Shown: positions 46,901 through 60,223 of the stretch, one piece after another
How positions within the stretch are numbered: position 1 is the first letter of the stretch
How the letters are laid out: each line of letters opens with the position of its first letter
Source of the DNA: Rhyzopertha dominica
Lineage: Eukaryota; Arthropoda; Insecta; Coleoptera; Bostrichidae
DNA length: 64,000 bases
Assembly (NCBI GenBank): GCA_025024175.1
Contig: QCXZ01000138.1
Coordinates: forward strand, 496,002-560,001
Direction: 5' to 3'
Notes under the pieces: generated by a model
The model's input: the letters and a program-made list of their open reading frames with translations, nothing else
Databases searched by the model: none
Told to the model about the DNA's origin: nothing
Made by a program: the position numbers and the translations under genes

Positions 46901-48544
46901 CCTGACCATTTCCATTTTAACGGCTTCCGCTTCAAATAATAATAGCCAAAATTTGATGTTATTGTATCAACAGGTGTAAAAGAAATTTTTGAAGAATTGT
47001 TTCGCTTCCTCCATGTTTAAGAGTGAATATCTCAGTAGGCAGTACATAGTTATTCGACAAAAGGATGACAACACCTACATAAGATTAAAAAATAACCTTC
47101 AAATTAAAAGAAATTGAACCATGGGATTTATATTGTTATGAAGAGTATAAACATGATATCTCTTTAAACAGAAATTGAAAATATCTGTCAACAAAAGCTG
47201 TTTTTTGAAGATTTGAATTTCAGAAAGTTAAAACTTACACTTTTAATTTATCAACCAGATGTATTTTGCTACCTGCCCTTCCCGACTGAGCCTTATGGTT
47301 GAAATTTTCAATTATAAACACGATGTGTAGATATAAAAAATATTTAGGTATAGAACGGACGGTTACATTTTAAACAATGCCCAAACTATATATTCAAATA
47401 GAAACGTAAAAGCTGCACTTTGGATTTCATCATGTACCACCCGAATTAATTATTATTAATTATTATTAATATCTATAAGATAATCAAAGTCAAGTGAACC
47501 AAATCCAAAAAGTAGTTTATTTTTATAATTACAGACTCTAAGCAATCAAATTCTACTACCGTGGTAGAAAAACAAACCGGTGGACATAGTTGCCAAAACA
47601 TCATATTGGCAAGCTAATGAAATTAATACTATATTAAGAAAATAGCTGTTCGGTCAAATATTTATGAAAAGAAACTTGTTGACAAAATAATACATATGAA
47701 CATTTTCGTAATAAACGTTCAAAACTAAATGATTTTAGAAACATGCAGTTTCAGACGAGCCGTAAAATTATAATTTTCTAGTTCTAAGTGGTTTGCTAGG
47801 GTAAGTTGTTGCTTTCTATTTTATTTTGCCTTATTGTCTGTAGTGTATGCTAAAGCAGATGCTTTTTTACGGGAATTCTCTCAATAACGTCCAAAAATAG
47901 CTTACGGTTATGATATTCTTAATTGACAGCAGCAACTGCTATTTTAAAAGAATCATTGATGATGATTATTATATTTGAAACCTGAGGCATGCTAGGAAAA
48001 CAAGGCAATACGCAGTGGTATTAGTAATTAATTTGCTGTCAAGAACAAGCAATAGATTCCAGGTCATACTTATAAAACACAAAATAACCTTCTGCGTACT
48101 CAAAACCTTCGATATTACATTTAGCAAAACTTGGCATAGGCCTGATGCCACACGTATCTAAGACCAATGTCATTTATCAAATCGCTTACGTAAGTGCTCA
48201 ATAGGAAAGAAACAATTTCCCTTGACCCGTAGAATTGACAATCATTAAATAATTGTATTTTTTTGCTCTAAATACATCAATGTATGTACGCGATGCAATT
48301 AGTGTAATTTATTCCAAACAACTTAATTCATGTCATAGTTCATGATATTTACACAACGTAAGGTAGGTAGATGATTTACATTTGCGCAGTAGCGCATATA
48401 GTACATGCGAACATATCTGGATAATTATTTATGTACAAAATGCAGATAAAATCAGTTGTTTGTAAGAACATTAGTATACACGATGATATGAGATAGTGGA
48501 AATATGTGGAATTGGAATCCACGATGCATTTTTTGTAAGAAATT

Positions 48545-48666
48545 ATCGTGTAACCGGCTTCGCACTGATAGAGTTATATACCAAACTTTCCTCATGGTGA
48601 AAACCACATGAAAATTCGTTTAGTAGTTTTTGAGTTTATCGCGAACAGACAGATAGACAGACAGTT
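48545..48666. repeat. Interspersed repeat tail, copy 2
   Basis: Shares the CATGAAAATTCGTTTAGTAG and TTTTTGAGTTTATCGCGAAC blocks with 30020-30120. It ends in a CAGACAGATAGACAGACAG simple tail, as is usual for the terminus of a retroposed repeat. Confidence 0.6.
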
Positions 48667-51600
48667 TTGTGTTATGTAGTGATAGCTGTAAAAAATTACT
48701 TCTTGTCCATAAAACTATCCAAAAATATTTAAATAGAAATAATTGTATAAAAACTTGTTACATACGGGTCTTTGTCGCACGCATCCAACGTTGGATATGG
48801 ATAACGGCGCCTTATAAAACTAGTTTTTTAGTATACTGTTTCAGCTTAGAACGAACAAGGCCGTTACCTAGCAGCCATAGTCTTTAACAAAATAATGAGG
48901 TTTTCATCTAGATTTTCATACCGAAAAAATACTATGCTATGATGCAATCGAAAAAAATGAATGGTCGGTCCTGACTGACGTCGTCAGGAAGAAAGGCTTT
49001 TCAATCTTTGCTGGAAAGATACACGACCCCTCGGGACGGTTAAATATCCAAATCGTAACTGAAATTTAAAAGTTCTTTCGGAAATTAGCCGATTTATGTT
49101 TTTGGAATCCATACAGGAAAACTGAGAAGTCAGCATTCGTAAAAAATGATATACAAGAAACAACAGAGTCGGTTCTTGTAGAAGGGCTCTTAAATAAATC
49201 ATGTCAAGAAGACGACTTTTCTCAATAAGTTAAGTTTTTTTGTTCAAGCTAGCTTTAATAAAACTGGTGCACAACTGGTAGTCTTAATAACCATAACTAT
49301 TCTTACTAGGATAGAGTGAATTAATATCAAAATGTACCTTTTAGATACTACCTACATATCCTTCTAGGTTCTTTTTTATATCCTCGATTAAAACAGGTTT
49401 GTGTCTTTGGGCATAAGACAAAACGTTAATATATTTTTTGATGTCGAGTAATAAGTATTCCTAGATGACAATAGTTGAATAGACAACTCAATTATCTGAA
49501 AAAGAAAAGGATCCATTGCACAAATTGGAACTCTTTAACATATTTTGTTTCTACATTTTGCTATTCGATACAACTGACTATTTCATATTTTATTTATGCA
49601 ATCGACTAAAGTTCCATGCTTAATCATATAATTACCTGGAATCTAACTATTTGTGCATCAATTAAAAAAATTGTCCACCGGTTGTGTACTCAAGGACATT
49701 CTCTCGTGAATTACTTACGGAATACCAATTCATGGAAGTCAAAGGCAGCATTGGCGAATGTGTTTGTAGTATTTGCAATTAGCATCGCTACAACCTACTC
49801 AAGGAAGAGTTTTTCTTTATTGTGTAGCCAAATGCATTAGGCTAAGTTTTTGCCTTGGATAATGAGTAATTAGAAATTCAAAGTTCATAGTGTACGTAAT
49901 AAGCAAAATAGTTTTTCTTATCGCTAGAAGGTAACGATATTTTTCTAATCCTAAATAAGTGTAGGTAGCAAAAATAACTAATAATTGAATTTTTATGGCT
50001 TTGCGATAGACATTACCTTCATATTTCACTTATGTGTCCATAAATGTATTTCAGGAAGGTTATTGTATCTATAAATACATACATTGCTAAGTGAATTAAA
50101 AATAATTGCGTAAAATACTTTTACGGATTCAGCCTATGATATTAACGATTTTAGTAGTAAAATGATGGAAACTGACTTCAAACAAAAAACCCATGCCCGA
50201 TATCACGGTACTACCTACGGAGAATAGTAAAATAAATACAAAATCATGACGTACATAGTTATAATCAATGATCGTTCTTATAATGTCTTTGTTCTATGGA
50301 TTTTACGAATTCCGTTTTTCGTTTGCCAAATTTATTCTGTGCCCTCTCATAGGAATATAAGATGCTATTAGGGATATTTCTTTCACAATACAGCTGATTT
50401 TCTTTAATAATTATTGCTGCAGTAAAGCATAGGTAATCTTAGAATATGTATTTGCTGATGTGATTATTGAAATTAGATCTTTATTGTACACTGAAGCAAA
50501 TATCAGTCAATAAGTTTTAATAGAAAATGAGTTCTAGGTTCTAAGACTCGAAAGAAATTAACAAAGCAAGCAATGTCAAATCCCTAATTTAATATAAGCA
50601 GGAAGGGGTGTTTCTAATTTAAGAACAAATTCGTTTCATTATGTTATTGTGACAGTTCAATATACAAATATTAATCCAACCACGAATTGTACAATCATTA
50701 TACACAATACTTAATATTTAGTTACATTGAGATGCTACAAAAAATCAAGTAATTAAAAGTTACGTTATATCTAAGCAAGTAAACACATTTGACAAAACGT
50801 ACTAAAAAAGCACCCTCTAGTGAAATAGGTAATTTATACTATTCGGAACGTTACGTGAAATCTACTTCGAAGAAAAATAGATGTGAAATCATGGAATCTT
50901 TTGAGAGAATTTTGTCAACATCAGCTTAATGATATGTTTGACGTGCCATCTCTTCTTCCTCTTTATGAATTTGCGAATTCGTGTAACTCTCTTTGATAAA
51001 CAGGAATACGGTACCATAAGAACATTTTTCAGTTCGTTTTTCTGTGTGTCTTCCTCCCACTATACTGTTTTGCAGTACGTTGACTTAATTAAATTTCAGC
51101 GTATTTTCGTCAGGCTACGTTAAGGAAATTATTAGATGACGTAATGAATTCTTAATTATAGAAATCCCCGGTTAGCTGTCATTTTTTGCTGCAGCGTGAA
51201 ATCAACTTTCATCGAAAACCGTGCAGTAATAGGTATGTTGCCCTTGACAATTAAAAACCAATAAGGTAAAGTACATCACAAGATGCTGCGCAGATTAGCA
51301 AGGGGTTTGCATTTAACGTTGCAATTATACCAACGTATTAAAAGTTCATTTTAATGTTAACTGAAGTCAGGAATGTATGCATGTTTGACGACATACATGA
51401 ATCATGCGATGTACTGTAAATAGGAAAATCAATATGAAATGATATGTCTGAGAATATAGGTCGTGGATCAGAGGCCGATAATGAAACGATTTTAACTTTT
51501 TGTCAATGATGGACCACTATCAAAAAGATAATTTTGAAGCATTACAGTACGACTGGCAAGTTAATTTAAGTTAATACTTTCTGTCATTGTCATTATATAA

Positions 51601-52800
51601 TGGTTCTGCCAATTATTTTCAAGCAAGATCAGGTTTTATGGCAGCGTGTATTTTTAATTGAATCGCATTAATAATGAAAATATTGTGGTTGCGTAAATAT
51701 AGCTTTTTGCGTCATCGTTTCTAAAATTTGTATAAAATTCGTATATTTAGACACAAGAAAGTAGTACTAGCTATGGCAAGGCAGCATAAGAAATCTTAGA
51801 CCTAACGTAGTATATCTTTTTGAGAAGACAAAGTCGTTAAATAAATTTTCTGCAATAACTTCTTAAGTGATATTTTAATTAAAAGGTTTTTCAAGGCTGT
51901 TGGTTGTCTAAACACTTTAGTAAGTTAGTTTGAACACCGTCTTTCTATAGACTAGTAGAATGTTAACATGGTTTAATCGAATAGTTTTTAATTTACAATC
52001 CATAAATCCATTTGGTTGAAAAGTGTTTAAGATCACATTAATTTAAGAAAAGCCGCCAAGCAGCTTTTAAATAGTATATTACTGTGTACCTTGAATTTGT
52101 AATATTGGGCTTTTATTATTAGGTATATGTCCCATTTCATTTTTTTTTGATTAAAACAGACTCAAAATAATAGGATATTGTAATAACATAGATAAAAAGA
52201 TATAGTTACGTATACAAATGAAACACAGATAAGTTAAGATTTCGCACCCCACTTTCATTAATAAAAACCTAAACAAATTAAGACTTACTTTTGCAAAATT
52301 CTTGAACGAAGGTTTTAATAAACAAGATATTGTTTTCAACCCCTAGACGAGGATAATGGAGACTGTCGTTTTGAAACTCTTCCCAACATCTCGAACTTAA
52401 CAACGAAATTGATTAAAATTTTTCAAAACGAAAATTTAAAATTAGCTATGAGTAATGTTCAAGTTTGCATAGCCAGCAGAAATAAAAAAAAAGATTTGGT
52501 TAATCTATTACGGACTTGATCAGAACATAAGCTGTCAAAATCACTGAAAGTCACCGAAAGTATGAAGACTTATGGTGTAGGCCCAATGCAGCACCTACAT
52601 GCGCAAAAATGTTTGTATGTATTGGATGTTTTATTCATCAACAATTATGGCAGTATGCTTTACAAATGATCAATTTTACACATCTAGATATTCAGAAAAT
52701 GCTTTATTTTTTGTTTACTGTAAACAAGTACATTAATTGCAACACAAATTCCAAAATGAACTCGTATACGTGCTGAAGTGTATCATATTTTTTATGCAAT

Positions 52801-53370
52801 AANATCCGGTCGGACCGCTGGCAAAAACGCATTTTTTACGAAATTCAAGATAGCGTCACATTCGCAACGAACTCCAAAATTTTAAATAGCAAGAGGTCTC
52901 ATGTTACACTTCATTTGAAAGACTCTTTCATTATCTGCATAATCGAAATTGGTAAATTGAAATAGGATAATCCATTCCAAAGATCGATTTTTAAAAAAGT
53001 GAAAGTGTTTTTGAAATGAAATGAACTTGTCCCCCCCTCTATTTAATTTTTTGAGTTTGTAGGAATTGTGGCGACGTCTTTTAGAAAAAGCTTATCATGT
53101 TGAAAATAGCGCTTTTTAAAGTTAGAATGAAGGGAGAGATTTGGAATATTTTCAAATTGAAATACCAATAACTTTATAATGGATTGTCTAATTCCAATTT
53201 TCTAAATGCAAATAAGTATGTAGATAATAAAAGTGGCTTTCAAATGATGTCGCATGCCCCATTTTCGAGTTGGTGGATACCGTAACGTCATTTTGGATTT
53301 TGAGAAAATCGTATCACTTGTAAAAGGAAATAACTTTTCAACGTTCTTACCATAACTAAACCCGTTCAAA
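52801..53370. repeat. Long foldback element with diverged ~170-base arms
   Basis: The left arm (about 52830-52990) and right arm (about 53170-53330) are inverted, diverged copies. Anchors on the left are CATTTGAAAG, CTTTCATTATCTGCATA and GATAATCCATT. Their reverse complements on the right are CTTTCAAATG, TATGTAGATAATAAAAG and AATGGATTGTC. The centre is non-coding. The ends and the target duplication could not be fixed; one N lies at 52803. Confidence 0.55.
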
Positions 53371-53879
53371 ACTTAACAATTAACATTAGGGGGAGGAGAC
53401 TTTAGAGGCGCAATATATGAAGTACAAGATTAGAATACCTAACACTTTGCATATTTAATTACGCATGTAGATACAAGTGTACGCATTTGTCCAATTGATT
53501 ACAGTTTTTATTCGTCTTTAGGCATGTTTGTTTGTATACTCGCATATGTTAATTTTCGTCAATTATATCGTTTTGTTGTCTTGTGCACACTTATCTATTT
53601 AATAAGTATGACACGTGTCGTTTATCACCATATACAGGAAGAGTTGCTTATACAGCAGAATCTTTCAACAATGACTATAATATCAACTTTTTACAAACCA
53701 CCAAACAGTATACGCATTTAATGATACATTAAAGTCTTAACTGTTAAAATCGAAAACTATTTTCCAGTATGTGATCAGTAAGGCAACTGAGCCTATCTGG
53801 AGTCCTAAAACTATTTCCCCGTTTCCGTTATTGTTTGTCGGCACACAAATAGTTAAAAAAAGCATAACAGTTTCTAATT

Positions 53880-54070
53880 TATTTCACTATGTTAACATAA
53901 TTTCTCTCTATACTGATTTTAGTATAGCCTTCGATCAAGTTAATCATTCTATGTTAATTATTGCACCCAAGAAGTCAAAATACCGAATCGTTTTTCGAAA
54001 TTAATAACAGAGTGAAGTACCACAAGGCTCCGTTTTGGACTCTCTATTATTTTCTATTTTTTTAGTTTTA
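53880..54070 (+). pseudogene. LINE reverse transcriptase fragment (jockey-like)
   Basis: YTDFSIAFDQVNHSMLI and, after stops, SEVPQGSVLDSLLFSIFL match reverse-transcriptase motifs A (DFSKAFDxVxH) and B (GVPQGSVLGPLLF) of jockey-like LINEs in the right order and spacing. The frame breaks between the two motifs and no YADD box was seen after. Confidence 0.75.
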
Positions 54071-56795
54071 TGAAACGGTTGCTTCCACAAAATTTACATC
54101 TGGAGTAAGAGTTGTTTATCTTATGTGGCCTGCCCACATTGGATAGAACACGCAAATATTATTAATTATGCTTTCCTTACAAATTACTGAATAACCTGGT
54201 TAATAGTCAAAAAACAATAAAACTTCTAAGTAGCACAGTAACACAGAAACAAGAAGAGTTCCATCATTCGTTTTTCGTTGCAGTGTTAAACCATTATTGG
54301 GCTTCTTCATAAATGTGCATTTTTGTAAATTCCTTGTTAATGAAAAATAATCATGATTGTTAATGAACCATTGTTATTAAACCCATATTATTATTAAGAG
54401 TGTTCCATAGTCAAGGTACACATATGTATTAGTAAAGTTAGATATTTTATGTAATATTGTCGCACATATTTCTTTTTCGCCAAAAAATGAAAAGTAGATC
54501 TGTAGACTAATTGTTATGACAAAGTATTCACAAAATTTCAACAAATTTGCTCTGCAAATAAATGAGTCAAATTGATTTTTCCAAGAGATATAGGCGAATT
54601 TTAATTGTACTCGTTTGTTTACAGGGAAAATTTGTTTAAGGANATACATTCCGGTTTTTGCGAAAAATAAATATAACGAAAATATTACGTGGAACGCTGT
54701 TACAACCGCATAATTAGTTACTTTGTTGTACTAATTTTTAACAATCCACCTGCCATAAGTTTCTGTTCAGCATTCGTACTTTAGTTAAAGCACTGACAAT
54801 AACATTCTGAATTCACATTTGATTTGTAATACTAATTTATTATCTTGAAACGTGAGCACTGGAACAGTGTTTTCAAGAGGAAGGTGGAAAATGAAGGAAG
54901 ACATTTTTTGCTTCCGACATTATCAAGGGAAGCACGAGCACATGCTATAAGAAACGACCTGAGTTAACTTGGATGTGTGATAAACCACACACGACTTCTA
55001 CATGTATCCTCGAACTAAATAGAGCAGAAGTGATTTTGAAGAAGCTGTCGGAGAATGGCTTCCTTCATTTCAGCACTGCTGGTTTTGATAACACTAAGTC
55101 TTTGTTGAAATATAATTATTTAGTGCTAACTAGCCCACAAAGCATTTCGTAAAATAAACACATTTCTGTTTACAAACATGTGTAAAGCTAATTACGCAAT
55201 GCAACATTGTTTCGCTTTTAAAGCCGAATGTAGATCAATGCTTCCAAGATGTGTTACACATTCACTGCAAGAAATAGATGCAAGAACCAGCGATGTGTGC
55301 ACTGCACAATAAAAAAATCAGAAGCGTGAAGAGCTTGGACAAAGAGAAATGCGAACTATTGCGCGATCGTTATGTAATTTTCGGTCTACTTTGGAATTAT
55401 ATTAGCGATAAGAATCCGGTATTATTGTAGGAAGCGTTATTGCAAAGGCTCACGACGGAGTACAATATGTCATATTAGGCACTAAAGTAGAAAGTTAGGA
55501 TATGGTGGTTTTCAGTGTTCGTTAAGTTTAGGTAATTATGAAATAATTTATATTTGAAACATGCCATTAACTGCTGGTAAATACGCATTTTCGTGACTAC
55601 ATCCGCATGGTGTGGCATTTCAGAGCTTCAAAATAATGTTACGTGACATCTTACATTTTTGGGCCTGTAAAACTATTTGTTTTGAGTCTTTGCGTTCTGG
55701 TAATTCATTTTCAAAGTCATAATGAACAGATCATATATGTTGGTCCTTCAAAAGCTATAAGAATTTATTTTGGTCACCAAGAGCGCTATCATATATTTTG
55801 TGAACAGAAAACTGCGAATTACATCATTGAAAAAGGCAAATGCATCTGCGCTAAAAAAAGTGTTTGAGTAGAAATCTCTTACGAATACGATAACGTACTG
55901 TTTTCTACAGTGTTAAAAGAAATGCATGTATATATTTTAATGTGCAGTTTCTCATAAACTTTTTCCATGTGTTGTGACTTAAAACAGCAATATACCTTAA
56001 TTAGTTTTAACAGGTTTTTCTTGTACCTGATGCAAATAGGCATAACATAAGCGATATATTATTCACAACATATCGATATACTCTAAAAGTAATTCGATGT
56101 TTTAAGTGCATAATGCGTACGTGCGGTATCGTGAATACATAAACGCAAGCTTGGATTCCGTTGAAAAAACAAAATCAATTATGAATGTACTTGACACATA
56201 TTATTGTACCTGAGCGTCAATCAAATACTGCAGCAGGTACATCGATTATTAACATGATCAGCATAATTTCCAGATACTAAAACAGTCGGTAAGTACCTTG
56301 ATACAAGAACAAGGCCTTGGGCCAGTTTTGCTTGCCCTTTGGCAATGTGGATGATCAAGTTTTCTTTACATGGTAAAGTATGTGGGTTGTGGGAGAGACC
56401 AACAGTACTCACTTAAGCAAAAAAATGTTCTATTTTTTGTTTGACTATATTGATAATGTATAAATTTATTATAAATAAAAAACTTAATGATGATAATACA
56501 TTTTCAAAATACTGACAGTATGAGGGAAGACTTGTATTGATAGTTCAGACGTCAGGTTTTTGAACCTATCGATATTTTACTTATGGAAAAAGTTTATACG
56601 CTATCCTGGATACGTACATCAGATTTAAAATTTCAGGAGCATAAAATCCAATCTAAGTAATTATTGTTAAAGTTTCATCTCAGTTATTTCACCGAAAATC
56701 TTTCTGTAATTATTGCAAGTGCCCAGGCTAATTTTGTATAAAGCCACCGCAAATCTTTTCAGCATACAAACCCTCAATCACCAGGTACTTCTTAC

Positions 56796-57110
56796 CTTTA
56801 TTCTCGGTAACGTCCAGGTAAAATATCCAAAATCAGAATGACGCACAGTTTGAGCGCACTTCAACAGGACGAGTTCAACATTTGACTTGCGAGCGCGAAC
56901 TTTACCTGTTGATGACTGGAAGATATCCACGAGCACCTTGATCACATGACCTTACGCAGGCCAACCGCGATCTTGGCACATGCTTATTGCAGGTGATGGT
57001 ATTACTGGAATCCACTAATGAGCCGGTGCGTGCGGTGTTTCTGGTACTTTTGACATACGCGGTTTGCTCCCCCCCCCCTGTTAATGACAACGCTGAGGAC
57101 ATTCTGGGAA
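56796..57110 (-). promoter_or_regulatory. Candidate distal promoter and noncoding first exon of ABCH
   Basis: This is the only GC- and CpG-richer stretch (~315 bases) between the ABCH start codon and the next gene. On the minus strand it ends in a good splice donor (GAGAATAAAG then GTAAGAAG, exon end 56796). No long frame is present. Linking it to the ABCH acceptor at 41667, 15 kb away, is inference. Confidence 0.3.
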
Positions 57111-57271
57111 TCCCATTACGACAGTTGCCGTAAACTAGGTATTTAGACAGGTATTTGTACTTACCTGGATTTCCTTATGGCAGTCGTTGCATTCTAACGA
57201 TAAACAAATAGATAACCATCACAGACTTCTTGCATTTGAAAGAGGAACACCCTACATAACAGCAGAAGAAT

Positions 57272-57273
<2 letters not shown>

Positions 57274-57314
<41 letters not shown>
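57274..57314. repeat. (AT)n microsatellite
   Basis: About 41 bases of uninterrupted alternating AT. Confidence 0.97.
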
Positions 57315-57318
<4 letters not shown>

Positions 57319-57448
57319 ATAAATTAGTCGAGTACATTAAAAAAACAATATTCTCTCTATAAAACACAACGGATTTACCAACAAACAAATATAGAGAGAG
57401 TGCGCTTTTTAACATTTATTTATTTGTTTAATTTATTACTGATCTAGA

Positions 57449-57790
57449 TAAAAATCACAATTTTTTTAGACTTCACTAAGGCATTTGACGCTGTCGCTCA
57501 TAAGTTATTGCATAATAAATTCGAAAATTATTATATTGATGGATTGGGGGTGCATAATTTTGTCCGTACTTAGATATAAACAAGTTAGTATATTATGATG
57601 AAAATATTGGAAATGTGGCAACACTGTCTCAATTGAATATTATAAAATCGGTATTTTCAAAGGGAGGAATTTTATCACCGATTTTATTTCTGTTCAACAA
57701 TAAACTTTACAACTTATTGCGGAATAACATTGGTAATTTTTTTTTACATATGTCAATATGCCGATGCTCTGATCTCTAAATAATATTTAG
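57449..57790 (+). pseudogene. LINE reverse transcriptase fragment, second type
   Basis: FLDFTKAFDAVAHKLLHNK, then YIDGLGVHNFV, GILSPILF and a YADALI remnant follow each other on the plus strand with stops and frameshifts. These are motif A, the middle segment, motif B and the catalytic YADD-type box of a LINE reverse transcriptase. The YADA reading lacks the second catalytic Asp, consistent with decay. The sequence differs enough from 53880-54070 to be another family. Confidence 0.75.
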
Positions 57791-58138
57791 TGATCAGTGA
57801 GCCGATGACGTTTCCATTTTTATTTAACAAAAAATAATAACTGCATAAAGTTGTGTTAAAATTTAGCAAGTACTTAAAAGTACAGGTAGCCGACGCCACT
57901 GGCCACTTAGGCCTTGGAGCAAGAGATTATAGAGATAAACCTAATAACCATTATGCCATAAAACCTTCCAAAAATTTGGTCTTGAATGTAAACTGAAAGA
58001 GAAACCAGTCACAAAGCATAATTTTGTTTGAGATTGCACATCGGTAGGATTTAGGTTAAAGTAACAAATTACTTAAAAATTTAAACTAAATTCTTTAAAG
58101 TATCATATCATAACAATTATAAAGTAGAGGTGTAAATA

Positions 58139-59263
58139 CAGGGTGTAGCCATTTTTAAATAGTTTTTTTATTTTAAAACTTCAGTTCTCAATATTTCGCT
58201 TAGGTGTGTAGATACAAAAAAAGCTGCGAATACATTTTTATAGATATTTTTACTGTGAATCCAGCGGCATACTCACATTATTGAGATATAACACTAATTT
58301 GCATTTTTTAATGGAAGCCATAGTTTACTTCTCTGTGGCAGAAAAGACCTATTTTTCAGATTTAAAAAATACACATTGTTAGGTTTATTTTTACTAATTT
58401 TGGTATTATCTGGAGGCACGATAGTGCCCCCACCAAGTCGAGCAATCGCACAGCCGTACCATATTTTTTACGAAGTGACTTAGGGCGCCTTCGACCCCCC
58501 TGTAACTTCGTTGTGGATAAAACTAGAAGCCTAAATTTTTTGTGACCAAGGAGACATACGATAACTAGCTATATTCCCAAATGAAATACTTTTTGTTATA
58601 TAAGCAAAACCAGTTCTGTCATGCTGTCTGCATTATACTATACTGACGAGCTGTAACAACAGCGAAACAGATCTGTCTGTAGTTTCTAATGATTTTCATT
58701 TTGTTACATTGCATCCTTGATTACCGACAAAAAAAATGCGTAAACGCCTTTACGAGTCTTAATATTTAGTCAAATATCATATAATCTTTTTAATGGATTA
58801 AAATTTTTACTATTTTTATAAACTGTATTATGTGTTTTCTTGTCCATAGTTTCTTGGATGTAAACAAAATCTGATTAAATTATTAAAAAAATGAATACCT
58901 GAATTATTCAAAATAAACCCAACAACAATGTATATATTTCCTTAACTAATTACTAATTTCTAAAAACAATAGGTTTTTTTGACTTTAGCAAAGACAACTA
59001 TAGTTTCCATTTAAAAATGCAAGTTTCTCTTATATCTAAAAAAATGTGACACCTTAAAAAATTCCAAGCCACTTGATTAAGATGAAAATATCTACCAAAA
59101 ATGCCTGATTTTTTTTTGTATTCTGCATTTCTAAACAAGATATTGCGGATTGAAGAAGGCTATTCTAACTTTGTCTGTAGCTGCAATAAAATATACAAAA
59201 ATGGAGATGGTGCCGCTCAAATCACAAAAAAAGTAAGACGGTAATGTCGAAACCGCAACCCTG
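58139..59263. mobile_element. Long-TIR foldback DNA element, TA-flanked
   Basis: The ends CAGGGTG and CAACCCTG are inverted, and TA flanks both sides (58137-58138 and 59264-59265). Diverged inverted similarity continues inward for roughly 260-350 bases. Anchors: CAATATTTCGCTTAG with its partner CTAAACAAGATATTG; TAGATATTTTTAC with GATGAAAATATCTA; TTGCATTTTTTAATGGAAGC with TTTCCATTTAAAAATGCAAG; and ACACATTGTTAGG with AACAACAATGTATAT. The unpaired centre (about 58400-58900) contains GTGCCCCCACCAAGTCGAGC but no frame. It is a non-autonomous element, probably of the TA-inserting class. Confidence 0.7.
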
Positions 59264-59689
59264 TAGGATTAATAGTTAGCGAGATACAGACAAATTGTTT
59301 TTAAAGATTTTTATTCAGATGAAGAATTCACAATGCTGACTGAGCGCGAAAAAACTTACCTACTCAAAAATTGTTAATGACTGACAACTAAGTACTTTTA
59401 CATTATCTACCATTTTTTTAAATACAGTAAATTTTGTGATATATGATCCTAGAGCTCGCGAATTCTTACTGCAATGTTTTTCAATCTGCTGTATTAATAA
59501 ATGAAAAATATTTCATCATAAAGTTTCCCGCCAAAAATTTTTATCAATAAATTATAACTGTCGAATTTCGTGTACGTAGGTTTTAATCAGGTTTACCTTG
59601 CAAAATGTCTAGGTAAAGATATGATGCCAAAAAGTAAACACGACTCTAAACTTTACCTACTTTTACGACGTACTTACAAATTAAAAATT

Positions 59690-60223
59690 CAAAGGATCAT
59701 TGTACCTGTTTTCTGGTCAGCCACCTTTCGTACCTTCTAGGAACAACGACCCACCCTCCATTTTCTCAGTCGGTATCTCGCCATTATCGACCGTCCCCCG
59801 CTTCAGTACTTTCGTTCACGTTGGAACCGAAGTTATGCGGCTTTTAATTTTGCACTGTTAGGTGTTACTCACGTGTGACAGTTCGCAGTTTCTTTATTAA
59901 AGTATAGCTAAGTACAGTGCATAATCGTCTGGCCCAAATCGTTTCGTGTTCTAAACGCATTTGACTATTTCGTGCAGCAAGAAGCGGTGTGTTTCGCGCT
60001 TTTACACGAGTGTCGTCCGTAAAAATATGTAGTGTGTTCCGCCTAACCTAAAAGTTACGTGTTGGGCGTCGAGTAGTACTAAATTACGTAAAAGTAATTG
60101 ATTACTTGGCGCCAGATCTAATATAGTTCCTGCAATCAGTGTTAATTAATAGTGTTTCTGTAACACATCGCGCCTTGTTGTATTTCTAACCTAACAAAAG
60201 TGTTAAAACATCCACCCACAACA
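59690..60223 (+). promoter_or_regulatory. Promoter and 5' UTR of the DHDY-motif gene
   Basis: GC/CpG content rises relative to the upstream DNA, and no splice acceptor precedes the ATG closely. The ATG context ACAACAATGG fits an insect start site. The transcription start was not located. Confidence 0.4.

Larger units (their letters stand above)
43330..56795. other. Gene-poor region upstream of the ABCH coding exons
   Basis: No protein-coding host gene was recognised over 13 kb. Listed separately: an ATAA microsatellite, an HTH transposase relic, a repeat tail, a long foldback and a LINE fragment. The remainder (notably 44211-46738, 46900-48544, 48667-52800 and 54070-56795) is AT-rich with short frames that I could not assign. 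If the ABCH promoter lies near 57 kb, this is a 5' UTR intron. Confidence 0.5.

Noticed and set aside
55643..55867. 74-codon plus-strand frame
   Set aside because: It has some non-random look (VGPSKAIRIYFGHQERYH), but no family or splice support was found.
57068..57080. C-homopolymer in the putative promoter island as a feature
   Set aside because: A run of about ten C is a simple repeat with no further support for function.
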